Positions 7,978 to 14,662 of a DNA stretch of 34,672 nucleotides are shown here, piece by piece. The number at the start of each line of letters is the position of its first letter. Position 1 is the stretch's first letter. This DNA is from an uncultured Atopobiaceae bacterium (GTDB taxonomy: Bacteria > Actinomycetota > Coriobacteriia > Coriobacteriales > Atopobiaceae): the NCBI GenBank assembly GCA_947626465.1, contig CANQSI010000003.1, positions 1-34,672 on the forward strand, read 5' to 3'. Both the position numbers and the translations under genes were made by a program. The notes below the pieces were generated by a model. The model was given only the letters and a program-made list of their open reading frames with translations. It did not search any database and was not told where the DNA came from.

Positions 7978-9426
7978 CTACTTCGTCGCCGCCTCACTGA
8001 ACCGCTCGAGCCCGAGGGCGCGGGATGCCTTCACGAGCACGAGATCGCCAGGGCGAAGCACCCGAATGACGAGATCCGCCGCCTCGAGGGCGTCGGCGGC
8101 ACGGAGCACCCGGTCGTGGCCAAGCCCCATGATGGAAGCCGCCTCGGCCATGGTATCCGCGTCCTCGCCGCCCACGAAGCACACGAGGTCGGGCTTCACG
8201 GCGGCCACGTAGGCGCCCATGAGGCCGTGGAGGCGCGAGGCCTCGTCGCCAAGCTCGCCGACGGTGCCGAGCACCGCCACGCGCTTGCCTTCCGCCTTCA
8301 GGCTCGCAAGCGTGTCGAGCGCGGCGGCGAGCGAGGAAGGGCTCGCGTTGTAGGTGTCGTCGATCACCGTCCAGCCGCCGGGCGCCTCGATGACGCGCGC
8401 CCGCATGTCGGCCGAGCTCACCTGCCCGATGCGCTCTGCGGCGAGGGAGAGGGGAACGCCCACATGGCGCGCGACCGCGAGGGCGAGGAGCGCATCGACG
8501 ATGGCCTGCGAGCCGGTGAGCGAAAGCGCCACCGGCACCCTCTCGCCTCCCACCACGGCGCTGAAGCGCGCACGCCCCATGGCGTCGAGCTCGACGTCCT
8601 CGGCGCGAAGCGCATCCGCCTCACCCTCCCCCACCTCGATCGTCTCGAGGCCGAGCGGATCCGCGTAGCGCGCTTCGAGGTAGTCCGTGTAGTCGTCCGA
8701 CGAGGCGAGCACGAGGGCGGGTGAGACCTCCGGCGCCACCATAGGAGGCGTGGAGTTCGCGAGCACGGGCACGATCTCCGCCTTGGCATCGGCGATGGCC
8801 TCGCGCGAGCCGAGGTAGCCGATATGGCTCGTGCCGATGTTCGTGATCACGCCCACGCGAGGGCGCGCGCAGGAGGCGATGTGGGCGATCTCGCCAGGAT
8901 GGTTCATCCCCATCTCGCAGACGAGCACCTGCGTGTCCTCGGGAGCCGAGAGGATGGTGAGGGGCACGCCGATCACGGAGTTCAGGTTGCCCTTGTTCGC
9001 ATGCGTGGCGAAGCTTCCCGAAAGCGCCGCGAGGGTGAGGTCCTTCGTCGTGGTCTTCCCCACCGAGCCCGTGATGCCCACGCAGAGCCATCCGTGCCGC
9101 GCCCGCCAATCGCCCGCGAGGGCGAGCAGGAAGGCCGTGGGGTCGTCGTCTGCGGCGCGGAAGACGCAGGCGTGGTGCGCTTCGGCGAGGTCGAGGAGCT
9201 CCGCCGAGGGTTCGTCGGTGAGCACGACGGCGCCGGCTCCCGCCTCCACGGCGCCTGCCGCGAAGGCGTTGCCATCCACCCGCTCGCCCTTGAAGGCCAC
9301 GTAGGTCCCCCCGGGCTCGACCTCACGCGAATCGGTGACGACGCCGCGGATGGGCTGGGCGCAATCCCCATAGAGGAGCTCTGCCCGCGTGATCTCGGCC
9401 ACCTTCTCCGCAGGAAGCTCGAACAT
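7978..9426 (-). CDS. murF: UDP-MurNAc-tripeptide--D-alanyl-D-alanine ligase MurF
   Basis: MurF attaches D-Ala-D-Ala to UDP-MurNAc-tripeptide, completing the cytoplasmic precursor. The 482-residue product has a Mur-ligase N-domain (TDSREVEPG, from 31), the P-loop GSVGKTTTK (120-128), GNLNSVIGVP (146-155) and EMGMNHPGEI (171-180). That last motif is diagnostic of MurF and separates it from MurE. I place the start at the ATG at 9426, which overlaps the ftsI stop as TGATG. A GAGGGGAG ribosome site lies 6 bases before it. In-frame TTG and GTG codons just upstream are less likely starts. murE, which usually precedes murF, is absent here. Confidence 0.97.
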   Translation of the reverse strand: MFELPAEKVAEITRAELLYGDCAQPIRGVVTDSREVEPGGTYVAFKGERVDGNAFAAGAVEAGAGAVVLTDEPSAELLDLAEAHHACVFRAADDDPTAFLLALAGDWRARHGWLCVGITGSVGKTTTKDLTLAALSGSFATHANKGNLNSVIGVPLTILSAPEDTQVLVCEMGMNHPGEIAHIASCARPRVGVITNIGTSHIGYLGSREAIADAKAEIVPVLANSTPPMVAPEVSPALVLASSDDYTDYLEARYADPLGLETIEVGEGEADALRAEDVELDAMGRARFSAVVGGERVPVALSLTGSQAIVDALLALAVARHVGVPLSLAAERIGQVSSADMRARVIEAPGGWTVIDDTYNASPSSLAAALDTLASLKAEGKRVAVLGTVGELGDEASRLHGLMGAYVAAVKPDLVCFVGGEDADTMAEAASIMGLGHDRVLRAADALEAADLVIRVLRPGDLVLVKASRALGLERFSEAATK

Positions 9427-11405
9427 CACCAACTCCCCTCGTCGTAGCTTTCGTCGTAGCCGTCGTCGTAGTCGTCATAGTCGTCGTAGGAGGTGTCGGC
9501 GTCCGCATCGGAGTAGCCATCCGCCGCGCCGGCGTTTTCCGGATCCTCTGGGACCTCGGCGCCCTCGTCGCCTTCCGCGTCGGTCTCGACGGTGTAGTCG
9601 TCCACGTTCACCACGTTCACGTCCGTGTCGAAGACCACTTCCTCCGGACGATCCGGCGTGAGGGCGAGGTCGCGCGTTGCGCGCTGCATGAGGTTCGAGA
9701 AGATGGGCGCGCACGAATCGCCGCCGTGGAGCACGCCGCCATCCACGCCCACATAGCACACGACCTCGGCGTTCGGGATGCCCGCGAAGCCCACGAAGGA
9801 GGAGAACACCTCGTTTTTGAGGTAGCCGCCGTGCTCCGTGTCCGCCTTCTGCGCCGTGCCCGTCTTGCCGCCGATGGAGAAGCCCGGCACGCGCGCCGCA
9901 GTGGCGGTGCCCTCGTCGACGACGCTTCGCATCATCTGCGCCACGGCAGTGGCGGTCTTCGGGGTGACGGCGCGTGCACCTTGGGGCCACTCCACACGCT
10001 CGCTTCCCCTTTGGATGAGGAAGTGCGGCGTCACGAGCACGCCGTGGTTGCCGATCGCCGCCACCGCACGCATCACCTGGATGGGCGGCACGGAGTAGGC
10101 CTGGCCGAAGGACATGGAGTTCAGCGTCGTCGGATCGAACTGGTCCACCGACCGCACGATGCCCGAGGTCTCGCCCGGGAAGTCGATGCCCGTGGGCGAG
10201 CCGATGCCGAAGGCCTCGAGGCCCTTCGAGAGCCCCTCGGCGCCGATCGCCTGGCCCTCCATCATGGCGCCCACGTTCGAGGAGCGGCGAAGGATCTCGT
10301 TGGGGTTCATCGACATCGAGTACTCACGGCCATCGTCGTCTGAGACGTGGTCGTCGCCCGAGGGCAGCGAAGGCGGCACGTCCCACACCGTCTCCGTCGT
10401 GAAGGCGCCGGTTTCGAGGCCGATCGCGGCGGTGAGCACCTTCGACACGGAGCCCGGCTCGTAGCTGAGCGCGATCATCTGCGGGGTGGTGGCCTCGGGC
10501 GTCGCCTTCGAGGTGTCGCCTGCGGGCATGAGGGGCGACCAGCACATCGCGAGGATCTCGCCGGAATCGGGATCCATGATGCAGGCCATCGCGCCCTTCG
10601 CGCCGTATTGCGCGGGCGCCGCGGCGATTTCCTCCTCCGCGGCCTTTTGCACCTCGACGTCGATGGAGATCACGATGTCCTGCCCGTCGACGGCGGGCGT
10701 CTCGGTGTAGGCACCGCCAGCAACGGGAGTGCCGCCGTTTCCCACCTCCATCGAGCGATACCCGTCGGTGCCGGAGAGGATGTCGTCGTAGTAGTACTCG
10801 AGGCCGGTGATGCCATGTCCGTCGTCGCCCACGAGCCCGAGCACCTGGCCGGCCACGTCGCCGAAGGGATAGGTGCGCCGCACGTCGGGAAGCTCGTACA
10901 CGCCGGTTTGGTTCGTCTTCGCGAGCATCTCGAGGATCTTCTCGGCCGTCGAGCTGTCCACGCGGCGCGCCACGTAGGAGAACGTGGTCTCGGCGGAGAG
11001 GCTGTCGTGGTAGTCGCTCGGCTTTCCCCCGAGGTGGGCGGCGAGGATGTGGGCCACCTGCGCCTCGTTCTCGATCTCCATCGGGTTGCAGTAGAGTGTG
11101 GAGCACTTCTCGCTCGCGGCGAGCACGTTGCCGTTGCGGTCGTAGATCGTGCCACGACGCGCGGAGAGCGTCACCTGGTTGGTGGCACGCGCGCTGGCCA
11201 TGCTCGAGAGCTCGCCCGCCTGCACCACCTGCAGCTGCACGAGGCGCGCGCCGAGGATGCATACGAGCACGAGCGCCACCTTCGCAAGGAAGGTGACGCC
11301 ACGTGAAAGCTCCCTATCTTGGGTTTCGTCGAAGGACGAGCGCGCGCTGCGCCTCGATCTCGGAGAGCGGGCGGCACTTGGACGCGACGGATGACGGCGG
11401 GGCAC
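9426..11405 (-). CDS. ftsI: Septal penicillin-binding transpeptidase FtsI (class B PBP)
   Basis: FtsI (PBP2x/PBP3 class) crosslinks septal peptidoglycan with FtsW. The 659-residue protein has a basic cytoplasmic N-terminus, a membrane anchor (about 37-60) and a PBP dimerisation domain beginning near RRGTIYDRNG (83-92). The transpeptidase domain carries SVSK (catalytic S319 to K322), SSN (375-377) and KTGT (514-517). No PASTA domain is seen. The last 65 or so residues are strongly acidic and Tyr-rich, with a DDYDDYDDGYD-type tract from about residue 641, and would lie outside the membrane. The start is GTG at 11405 with GAGGAAGG upstream, 6 bp after the ftsL stop. The stop overlaps the murF start. 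Confidence 0.96.
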   Translation of the reverse strand: MPRRHPSRPSAARSPRSRRSARSSFDETQDRELSRGVTFLAKVALVLVCILGARLVQLQVVQAGELSSMASARATNQVTLSARRGTIYDRNGNVLAASEKCSTLYCNPMEIENEAQVAHILAAHLGGKPSDYHDSLSAETTFSYVARRVDSSTAEKILEMLAKTNQTGVYELPDVRRTYPFGDVAGQVLGLVGDDGHGITGLEYYYDDILSGTDGYRSMEVGNGGTPVAGGAYTETPAVDGQDIVISIDVEVQKAAEEEIAAAPAQYGAKGAMACIMDPDSGEILAMCWSPLMPAGDTSKATPEATTPQMIALSYEPGSVSKVLTAAIGLETGAFTTETVWDVPPSLPSGDDHVSDDDGREYSMSMNPNEILRRSSNVGAMMEGQAIGAEGLSKGLEAFGIGSPTGIDFPGETSGIVRSVDQFDPTTLNSMSFGQAYSVPPIQVMRAVAAIGNHGVLVTPHFLIQRGSERVEWPQGARAVTPKTATAVAQMMRSVVDEGTATAARVPGFSIGGKTGTAQKADTEHGGYLKNEVFSSFVGFAGIPNAEVVCYVGVDGGVLHGGDSCAPIFSNLMQRATRDLALTPDRPEEVVFDTDVNVVNVDDYTVETDAEGDEGAEVPEDPENAGAADGYSDADADTSYDDYDDYDDGYDESYDEGSW

Positions 11406-11411
11406 CGTTGC

Positions 11412-11828
11412 CTAGCCTTCCTCGGGTCCTGCGAGCGGCGCGCCGGTGCCCACGTAGACCATCCCGAGGTTTTGCGTGGCGATGCGCTCGATGCGCTCGA
11501 AGGAAGAGAGTGCGCTGCTCTCCACCGCAAGCGACTGGACTTGCTCCCTCGCGTCCGCCACGTCGGCTTGGAGCTGGGCATTCTCGGAAAGCGCCTCCAC
11601 GCAGTAGACGGTGAGCTGCACGCGTGCCACGGCAAGGCCGGCGGCCACGGCGAGCACGACGAGAAACACCTTGAAGGCGCGCTTCCACGAGGGATCGAGG
11701 GCGGCTCGCGCCTTGCGGTCGAGGCCCTCGCCATCGATGAGCTCGAAAGACTTGCGCGGGAGGGCTTGTGGGGCCGCCGAGGGCGCAAAGGCGCGCTCCT
11801 CAGCGAGTGCTTGCCCGTGGGCTGCCAT
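11412..11828 (-). CDS. ftsL: FtsL-like cell division protein
   Basis: This small bitopic protein occupies the FtsL position between rsmH and ftsI. FtsL pairs with a DivIC/FtsB partner by coiled coil and activates FtsWI. The 138 residues comprise a cytoplasmic N-terminus (1-49), one membrane segment (about 51-70), a coiled-coil stretch (about 78-107) and ERIERIATQNLGMV (111-124), a pattern typical of FtsL/DivIC proteins. FtsL proteins share little sequence, so the name rests on topology, motif and position. A perfect AAGGAGG ribosome site lies 4 bases before the ATG. An 11-bp hairpin and a tandem-repeat block precede that site. Confidence 0.82.
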   Translation of the reverse strand: MAAHGQALAEERAFAPSAAPQALPRKSFELIDGEGLDRKARAALDPSWKRAFKVFLVVLAVAAGLAVARVQLTVYCVEALSENAQLQADVADAREQVQSLAVESSALSSFERIERIATQNLGMVYVGTGAPLAGPEEG

Positions 11829-11846
11829 AGGTCCTCCTTGGTGGCC

Positions 11847-11872
11847 TTCGAGCCCCCGGGTGGGGGCTCGAA
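11847..11872 (-). promoter_or_regulatory. Perfect 11-bp inverted repeat just before the ftsL ribosome site
   Basis: TTCGAGCCCCC and GGGGGCTCGAA pair perfectly across a 4-base loop. In the ftsL transcript this strong hairpin ends 7 bases before the AAGGAGG ribosome site (11833-11839). There is no U-tract, so it is not a standard terminator. It could tune ftsL translation, protect a processed 5' end, or be a DNA-binding site. The pairing is seen directly; the role is inference. Confidence 0.6.
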
Positions 11873-11876
11873 GCGT

Positions 11877-11926
11877 GGTGCGTCGGTGGTGCGTTTACGC
11901 TGCGTTTTGGTGCGTTTGTGGTGCGT
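11877..11926. repeat. Five tandem GGTGCGT-type units with a period of about 11 bp
   Basis: On the plus strand the heptamer GGTGCGT, or the variant GCTGCGT, begins at 11877, 11888, 11899, 11909 and 11920. Four of five copies are identical (11877, 11888, 11909, 11920). Spacings are 11, 11, 10 and 11 bp, close to one DNA helical turn. In the rsmH-ftsL transcript the units read ACGCACC. The block fills the 140-bp non-coding gap between rsmH and ftsL and is flanked by two perfect inverted repeats. I do not recognise it as a known element. Confidence 0.75.
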
Positions 11927-11929
11927 GTG

Positions 11930-11949
11930 CCCGCGGGCGAGCCCGCGGG
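11930..11949 (-). promoter_or_regulatory. Perfect 9-bp inverted repeat downstream of rsmH
   Basis: CCCGCGGGC and GCCCGCGGG pair perfectly around two central bases, folding as an 8-bp stem with a 4-base loop. It starts 19 bp past the rsmH stop. No run of T follows on the minus strand; instead the ACGCACC repeat block begins. It may act as an attenuator, an RNA-processing or stability structure, or half of a composite binding site with the hairpin at 11847-11872. Confidence 0.55.
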
Positions 11950-11968
11950 GGGTGCCTTGTATCTCCCG

Positions 11969-12925
11969 CTAGGCGATCGCTCGCTTGCGGGCGGCCCGGA
12001 GCTTGGCGCTTCGGGCCCTCGGGTTCGCCGCCACCTCCGCATCTCGCGGCGTGATCGGCCTTGGGGTGAGCACATCCACAATCGGCACGTTCCCGCACAC
12101 GCACACGCCGAGCTCGGGAGGGCAGGTGCACCCCCGTGCGAGCTCCTGGAACGCGTGCTTCACGATGCGATCCTCGAGCGAGTGGTAGGAGATCACCGCG
12201 ATGGTCCCGCCGGGAAGAAGCCAGCGGAGCGCGGCGTCGAGGCCCTTCTCGAGCGCCTCGAGCTCCCCGTTCACCTCGATGCGCAACGCCTGGAAGGTCT
12301 TCCTCGCGGGGTGGCGCTTCGCGCGCTCCCTCGCGGGATAGGCCGCGCGCACGAGATCGGCGAGCTCGGTCGTCGTCTCGATGGGCGCCTTCTCCCGTGC
12401 GCGCACGATAGCGGCGGCGATGGCCTTCGCGTGGCGCTCCTCGCCATAGGCGCCAAGGATCCGGACGAGGTCGGGCTGCGTATAGGTGTTGATGACCTCA
12501 GCTGCGGTTTTCGTGTGGTTGTCCGGATCCATGCGCATATCGAGAGGGGCCTCCTGCCTATAGGAGAACCCGCGCTCTGCCTCATCAAGCTCGGGCGATG
12601 AGACGCCGAGGTCCAAGAGGACGGCGTCGACGCCCGTGACGCAGGCGTCGAGAAGAATGCGATCGAGATCGGCGAAGGAGCCGTGCACGAGGAGCCGAGG
12701 CACCTCGGGCGCAGCCGCTTCCAGCGCGACCTTCGAGGCGGCAAGCGCCGAAGGATCGTGGTCGATGCCGATGACGAGGCCTTCTTCGCCGAGCGCGGGT
12801 GCGAGCGCACTCGCATGGCCGGCGCCGCCGAGGGTGCCGTCGACGTAGACCTGGCCTCGGGAGAGCGAGAGCAGCTCCCCCACTTCATCAAGCAGGACCG
12901 GTACGTGCCGATATGCGGATGTCAA
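11969..12925 (-). CDS. rsmH: 16S rRNA (cytosine-1402-N4) methyltransferase RsmH (MraW)
   Basis: RsmH methylates N4 of C1402 in the decoding centre of 16S rRNA using S-adenosylmethionine. The 318-residue protein has the SAM-binding motif DGTLGGAGHAS (29-39), an acidic second motif IGIDHDP (52-58), LLDLGVSSPELDEAERGFSY in pieces (103-122), RMDPD and the conserved ISYHSLEDRIVKHAF near the C-terminus. The length is normal. The start codon is TTG at 12925 with GAAGGG six bases upstream; no ATG or GTG fits the family start better. It follows mraZ by 19 bp, the standard dcw order. Confidence 0.96.
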   Translation of the reverse strand: MTSAYRHVPVLLDEVGELLSLSRGQVYVDGTLGGAGHASALAPALGEEGLVIGIDHDPSALAASKVALEAAAPEVPRLLVHGSFADLDRILLDACVTGVDAVLLDLGVSSPELDEAERGFSYRQEAPLDMRMDPDNHTKTAAEVINTYTQPDLVRILGAYGEERHAKAIAAAIVRAREKAPIETTTELADLVRAAYPARERAKRHPARKTFQALRIEVNGELEALEKGLDAALRWLLPGGTIAVISYHSLEDRIVKHAFQELARGCTCPPELGVCVCGNVPIVDVLTPRPITPRDAEVAANPRARSAKLRAARKRAIA

Positions 12926-12944
12926 GGTTCGCCCTTCAGGAGGC

Positions 12945-13376
12945 TCAGGCGTCGTAGAGGAGCGTCTGGAGCTTGGAGCGCATCTCCCTCTCCATCTGCT
13001 CCCAGCTCTGCTCGTTCCAGATCTCGAAGCGACGCTCGTTTCCCACCACCACGACCTGCTTGCCCGCCTTCACCCATTCGCGGTACTCCTCGGGCACCTT
13101 GCCCAGGCAGATGCGACCCGCGGAATCGATGTCGAGCTCGACGGTCGTGGCGTTGAGAAGACGCCTGAGGTCCTCTTGGGTGCGATTGCGGGGATTGAAG
13201 TCCGCGCCGAAGCGCTCCTCCACAAAGCTCGCGTGTTCGGCGGGGGTGAACCCGTAGAGCGACTCGCCCATGGGAAGGAGGCACACCTGATCGTCGAACT
13301 CCCGGCGAAACTCCGCCGGAAGCTTGAGCCGAAGCTTCGAGTCCACGGAGTGGCGCTTGGTGCCCATGAGATGCAT
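12945..13376 (-). CDS. mraZ: Transcriptional regulator MraZ
   Basis: MraZ is a SpoVT/AbrB-fold DNA-binding protein at the head of dcw clusters. In E. coli it represses its own promoter by binding tandem TGGGN repeats. The 143-residue product has the two typical half-domains: an N-terminal KRHSVDSKLRLKLPAEFR segment and a second VELDIDSAGRICLGKVPEEYREW segment (split here), each with the D-x-x-x-R pattern. I chose the ATG at 13376 because AGGAGG lies 6 bases before it; the frame is open upstream without family similarity. A second in-frame ATG at 13367 is possible. Matching TGGGN boxes lie about 90-125 bp upstream. Confidence 0.95.
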   Translation of the reverse strand: MHLMGTKRHSVDSKLRLKLPAEFRREFDDQVCLLPMGESLYGFTPAEHASFVEERFGADFNPRNRTQEDLRRLLNATTVELDIDSAGRICLGKVPEEYREWVKAGKQVVVVGNERRFEIWNEQSWEQMEREMRSKLQTLLYDA

Positions 13377-13465
13377 GGCGCCCCTCCTTGCCCTCGGTGT
13401 TCGGCCCCCAACCAGGTCTTCGTCGAGAATCCGATCCCAACGCGTGCCCATAGTAGGATCTGGAG

Positions 13466-13500
13466 GGCCATTTCGCAACACTTCGACCCACTTTTTCCCA
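13466..13500 (-). promoter_or_regulatory. MraZ operator: 10-bp-spaced TGGGN boxes
   Basis: On the minus strand the pentamers TGGGA (13496-13500), TGGGT (13486-13490), TGTTG (13476-13480) and TGGCC (13466-13470) are each separated by exactly five bases. Two match the E. coli MraZ box TGGGN and two are degenerate. The spacers AAAAG, CGAAG and CGAAA are also alike, giving a 10-bp direct repeat. The array lies between the probable promoter and the ribosome site, as in E. coli. The repeats are seen directly; binding by this MraZ is inferred from the family. Confidence 0.82.
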
Positions 13501-13521
13501 CCAAACGGCTAAACAGAGGCA

Positions 13522-13527
13522 ATTATG
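13522..13527 (-). promoter_or_regulatory. Possible -10 element of the mraZ/dcw promoter
   Basis: CATAAT on the minus strand matches TATAAT at 5 of 6 positions and lies about 20 bp upstream of the first MraZ box. No good -35 is found 16-18 bp further upstream (the best hexamers are of the GCGGAA type). The call therefore rests on the -10 and its position. A start near 13515 would give an mRNA leader of about 140 bases containing the operator. Confidence 0.35.
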
Positions 13528-13712
13528 CCCCACGAGAAAGCCATTTCCGCTGGCAGATGGGGGTGTTGCATGGTGGGAGGCCCAGATCAACCCCAGGTGG
13601 AGCACGCAGGGGGCTTCTGGGAAAACCGCAGCGTAGAGTGCCTGGGCTTCGAGCTCCTCGCCTCCCGGCCCAGCACGCGAAACGCCGTCCCCGGCGCCTG
13701 CCAGCCAGGCGG

Positions 13713-14645
13713 CTATTCGCCCGCGCGCGGATGGCTGGTGTAGTACTCCTCGGCGAGGTGCGTGAGGTCGAGGTGCGTATAGCGCTGTGTGGTGGAGATG
13801 TCGGCATGGCCGAGCAACTCCTGGACGCTTCGTAGGTCCGCCCCGCCTTCGATGAGGTGCGTGGCGAAGGAGTGCCGAAGCGTGTGGGGATGGAGCCCCT
13901 CGATGCCGGCTATTCGCCCCGCACGCTCGACGATGGCATGCACCGCCTGGCGCGTGAGGCGCCCGCCGTGGACGTTCAGGAAGAGGGCCCCGGTGGGCTT
14001 CCGCGCGTTCACGAGCTCGCCTCGCCACCTCGCCACGTAGTCGCCGATCTGCGCCTTCAGGCTCGGGAGCACCGGGACGATGCGCTCCTTGTCGCCCTTC
14101 CCGCGCACGAGCACGAGGTCGCCATCGTCAAAGAACGAGAGGAGATCGAGCCCGCAGAGCTCCGACACGCGAAGGCCCAGCTCGTAGAGACACCAGATGA
14201 TGGTGCGGTCGCGCTGGCCGGCGGCGCTTTGGGGCCATGGCTGGTCGAGGAGGCGCTGCGCCTCGTCGATGGTGAGCACGTCCGGCAGGTACTGCGCGCG
14301 CCTCATCGGCGCCACGCGCGTGGGCGCCACCTCCGCCACCATCCCCTCCTGCGCGAGGAACCGCTGGAAACCCTTCACGGCACAGACGGCGCGGTCGATC
14401 GAACTCGGCGCCAAGCCGCGCGCACGCAAGCTCGCCGCGTGCTCCTCGAGGAGACGCGAGGAGAGGCCTTCGGGGTCTTCCACGCCGCGCTCGCCGAGCC
14501 AATCGAGGTAGCGCATGAGATCGCGATCGTAGGCGGCGCAGGTGGCATCGGAGCGCCCGCCCACCGCAAGCGCGTCGATATAGGCCAATCGGGCGTCTTC
14601 CAGCGCGTTTCCCGGCCGCGGCTCCCTTTCCCGCTTCTTGGCCAC
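13713..14645 (-). CDS. xerD: Site-specific tyrosine recombinase XerD
   Basis: XerD/XerC-type recombinases resolve chromosome dimers at dif during division. The 310-residue product has an N-terminal SAM-like core-binding domain (about 15-105) and a catalytic domain. All catalytic residues are present: R159 (ELGLRVSEL), K183 (RGKGDKER), H254 and R257 (HTLRH), H280 (LLGH) and nucleophile Y289 (RYTH). I start at the GTG at 14645, 17 bp after the pyrG stop, because the upstream open frame lies inside pyrG; the ribosome site is weak. XerC versus XerD cannot be settled by eye, though the name XerD is usual for a single copy next to such clusters. It is separated from mraZ by 336 bp. Confidence 0.9.
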   Translation of the reverse strand: MAKKREREPRPGNALEDARLAYIDALAVGGRSDATCAAYDRDLMRYLDWLGERGVEDPEGLSSRLLEEHAASLRARGLAPSSIDRAVCAVKGFQRFLAQEGMVAEVAPTRVAPMRRAQYLPDVLTIDEAQRLLDQPWPQSAAGQRDRTIIWCLYELGLRVSELCGLDLLSFFDDGDLVLVRGKGDKERIVPVLPSLKAQIGDYVARWRGELVNARKPTGALFLNVHGGRLTRQAVHAIVERAGRIAGIEGLHPHTLRHSFATHLIEGGADLRSVQELLGHADISTTQRYTHLDLTHLAEEYYTSHPRAGE

Positions 14646-14662
14646 ACGTGCCCCAGGCGCCG

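Larger units (their letters stand above)
13377..13712. other. Intergenic region between xerD and mraZ (336 bp)
   Basis: This is the only non-coding stretch over 300 bp between confident genes. Reading from xerD, it begins with a weak 6-bp stem (CGCCTG/CAGGCG at 13695-13711) without a U-tract. About 150 bp follow in which I see nothing definite. Then come a possible -10 (13522-13527), the MraZ-type repeats (13466-13500), a leader of about 90 bp and the mraZ ribosome site. Short open frames on either strand here lack ribosome sites or recognisable similarity, and I do not call them. Confidence 0.7.

Noticed and set aside
5507..8212. Plus-strand open frame of about 900 codons opposite murD and mraY
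   Set aside because: Same reason: it mirrors confident genes, its translation is dominated by Arg, Glu, His and Asp runs, and it has no recognisable domain.
9445..9500. Trinucleotide-like GTC/GTA repeats as a mobile or CRISPR-like repeat
   Set aside because: They are codons for the Asp/Tyr tail of FtsI in frame, with no spacer structure.
13695..13711. Hairpin CGCCTG/CAGGCG right after xerD as a terminator
   Set aside because: Only a 6-bp stem and no T-run follows on the transcript strand; it is not strong enough to call.
13482..13712. A dif recombination site next to xerD
   Set aside because: No 28-bp sequence with the XerC/XerD arm pattern is visible there; xerD and dif are normally far apart.
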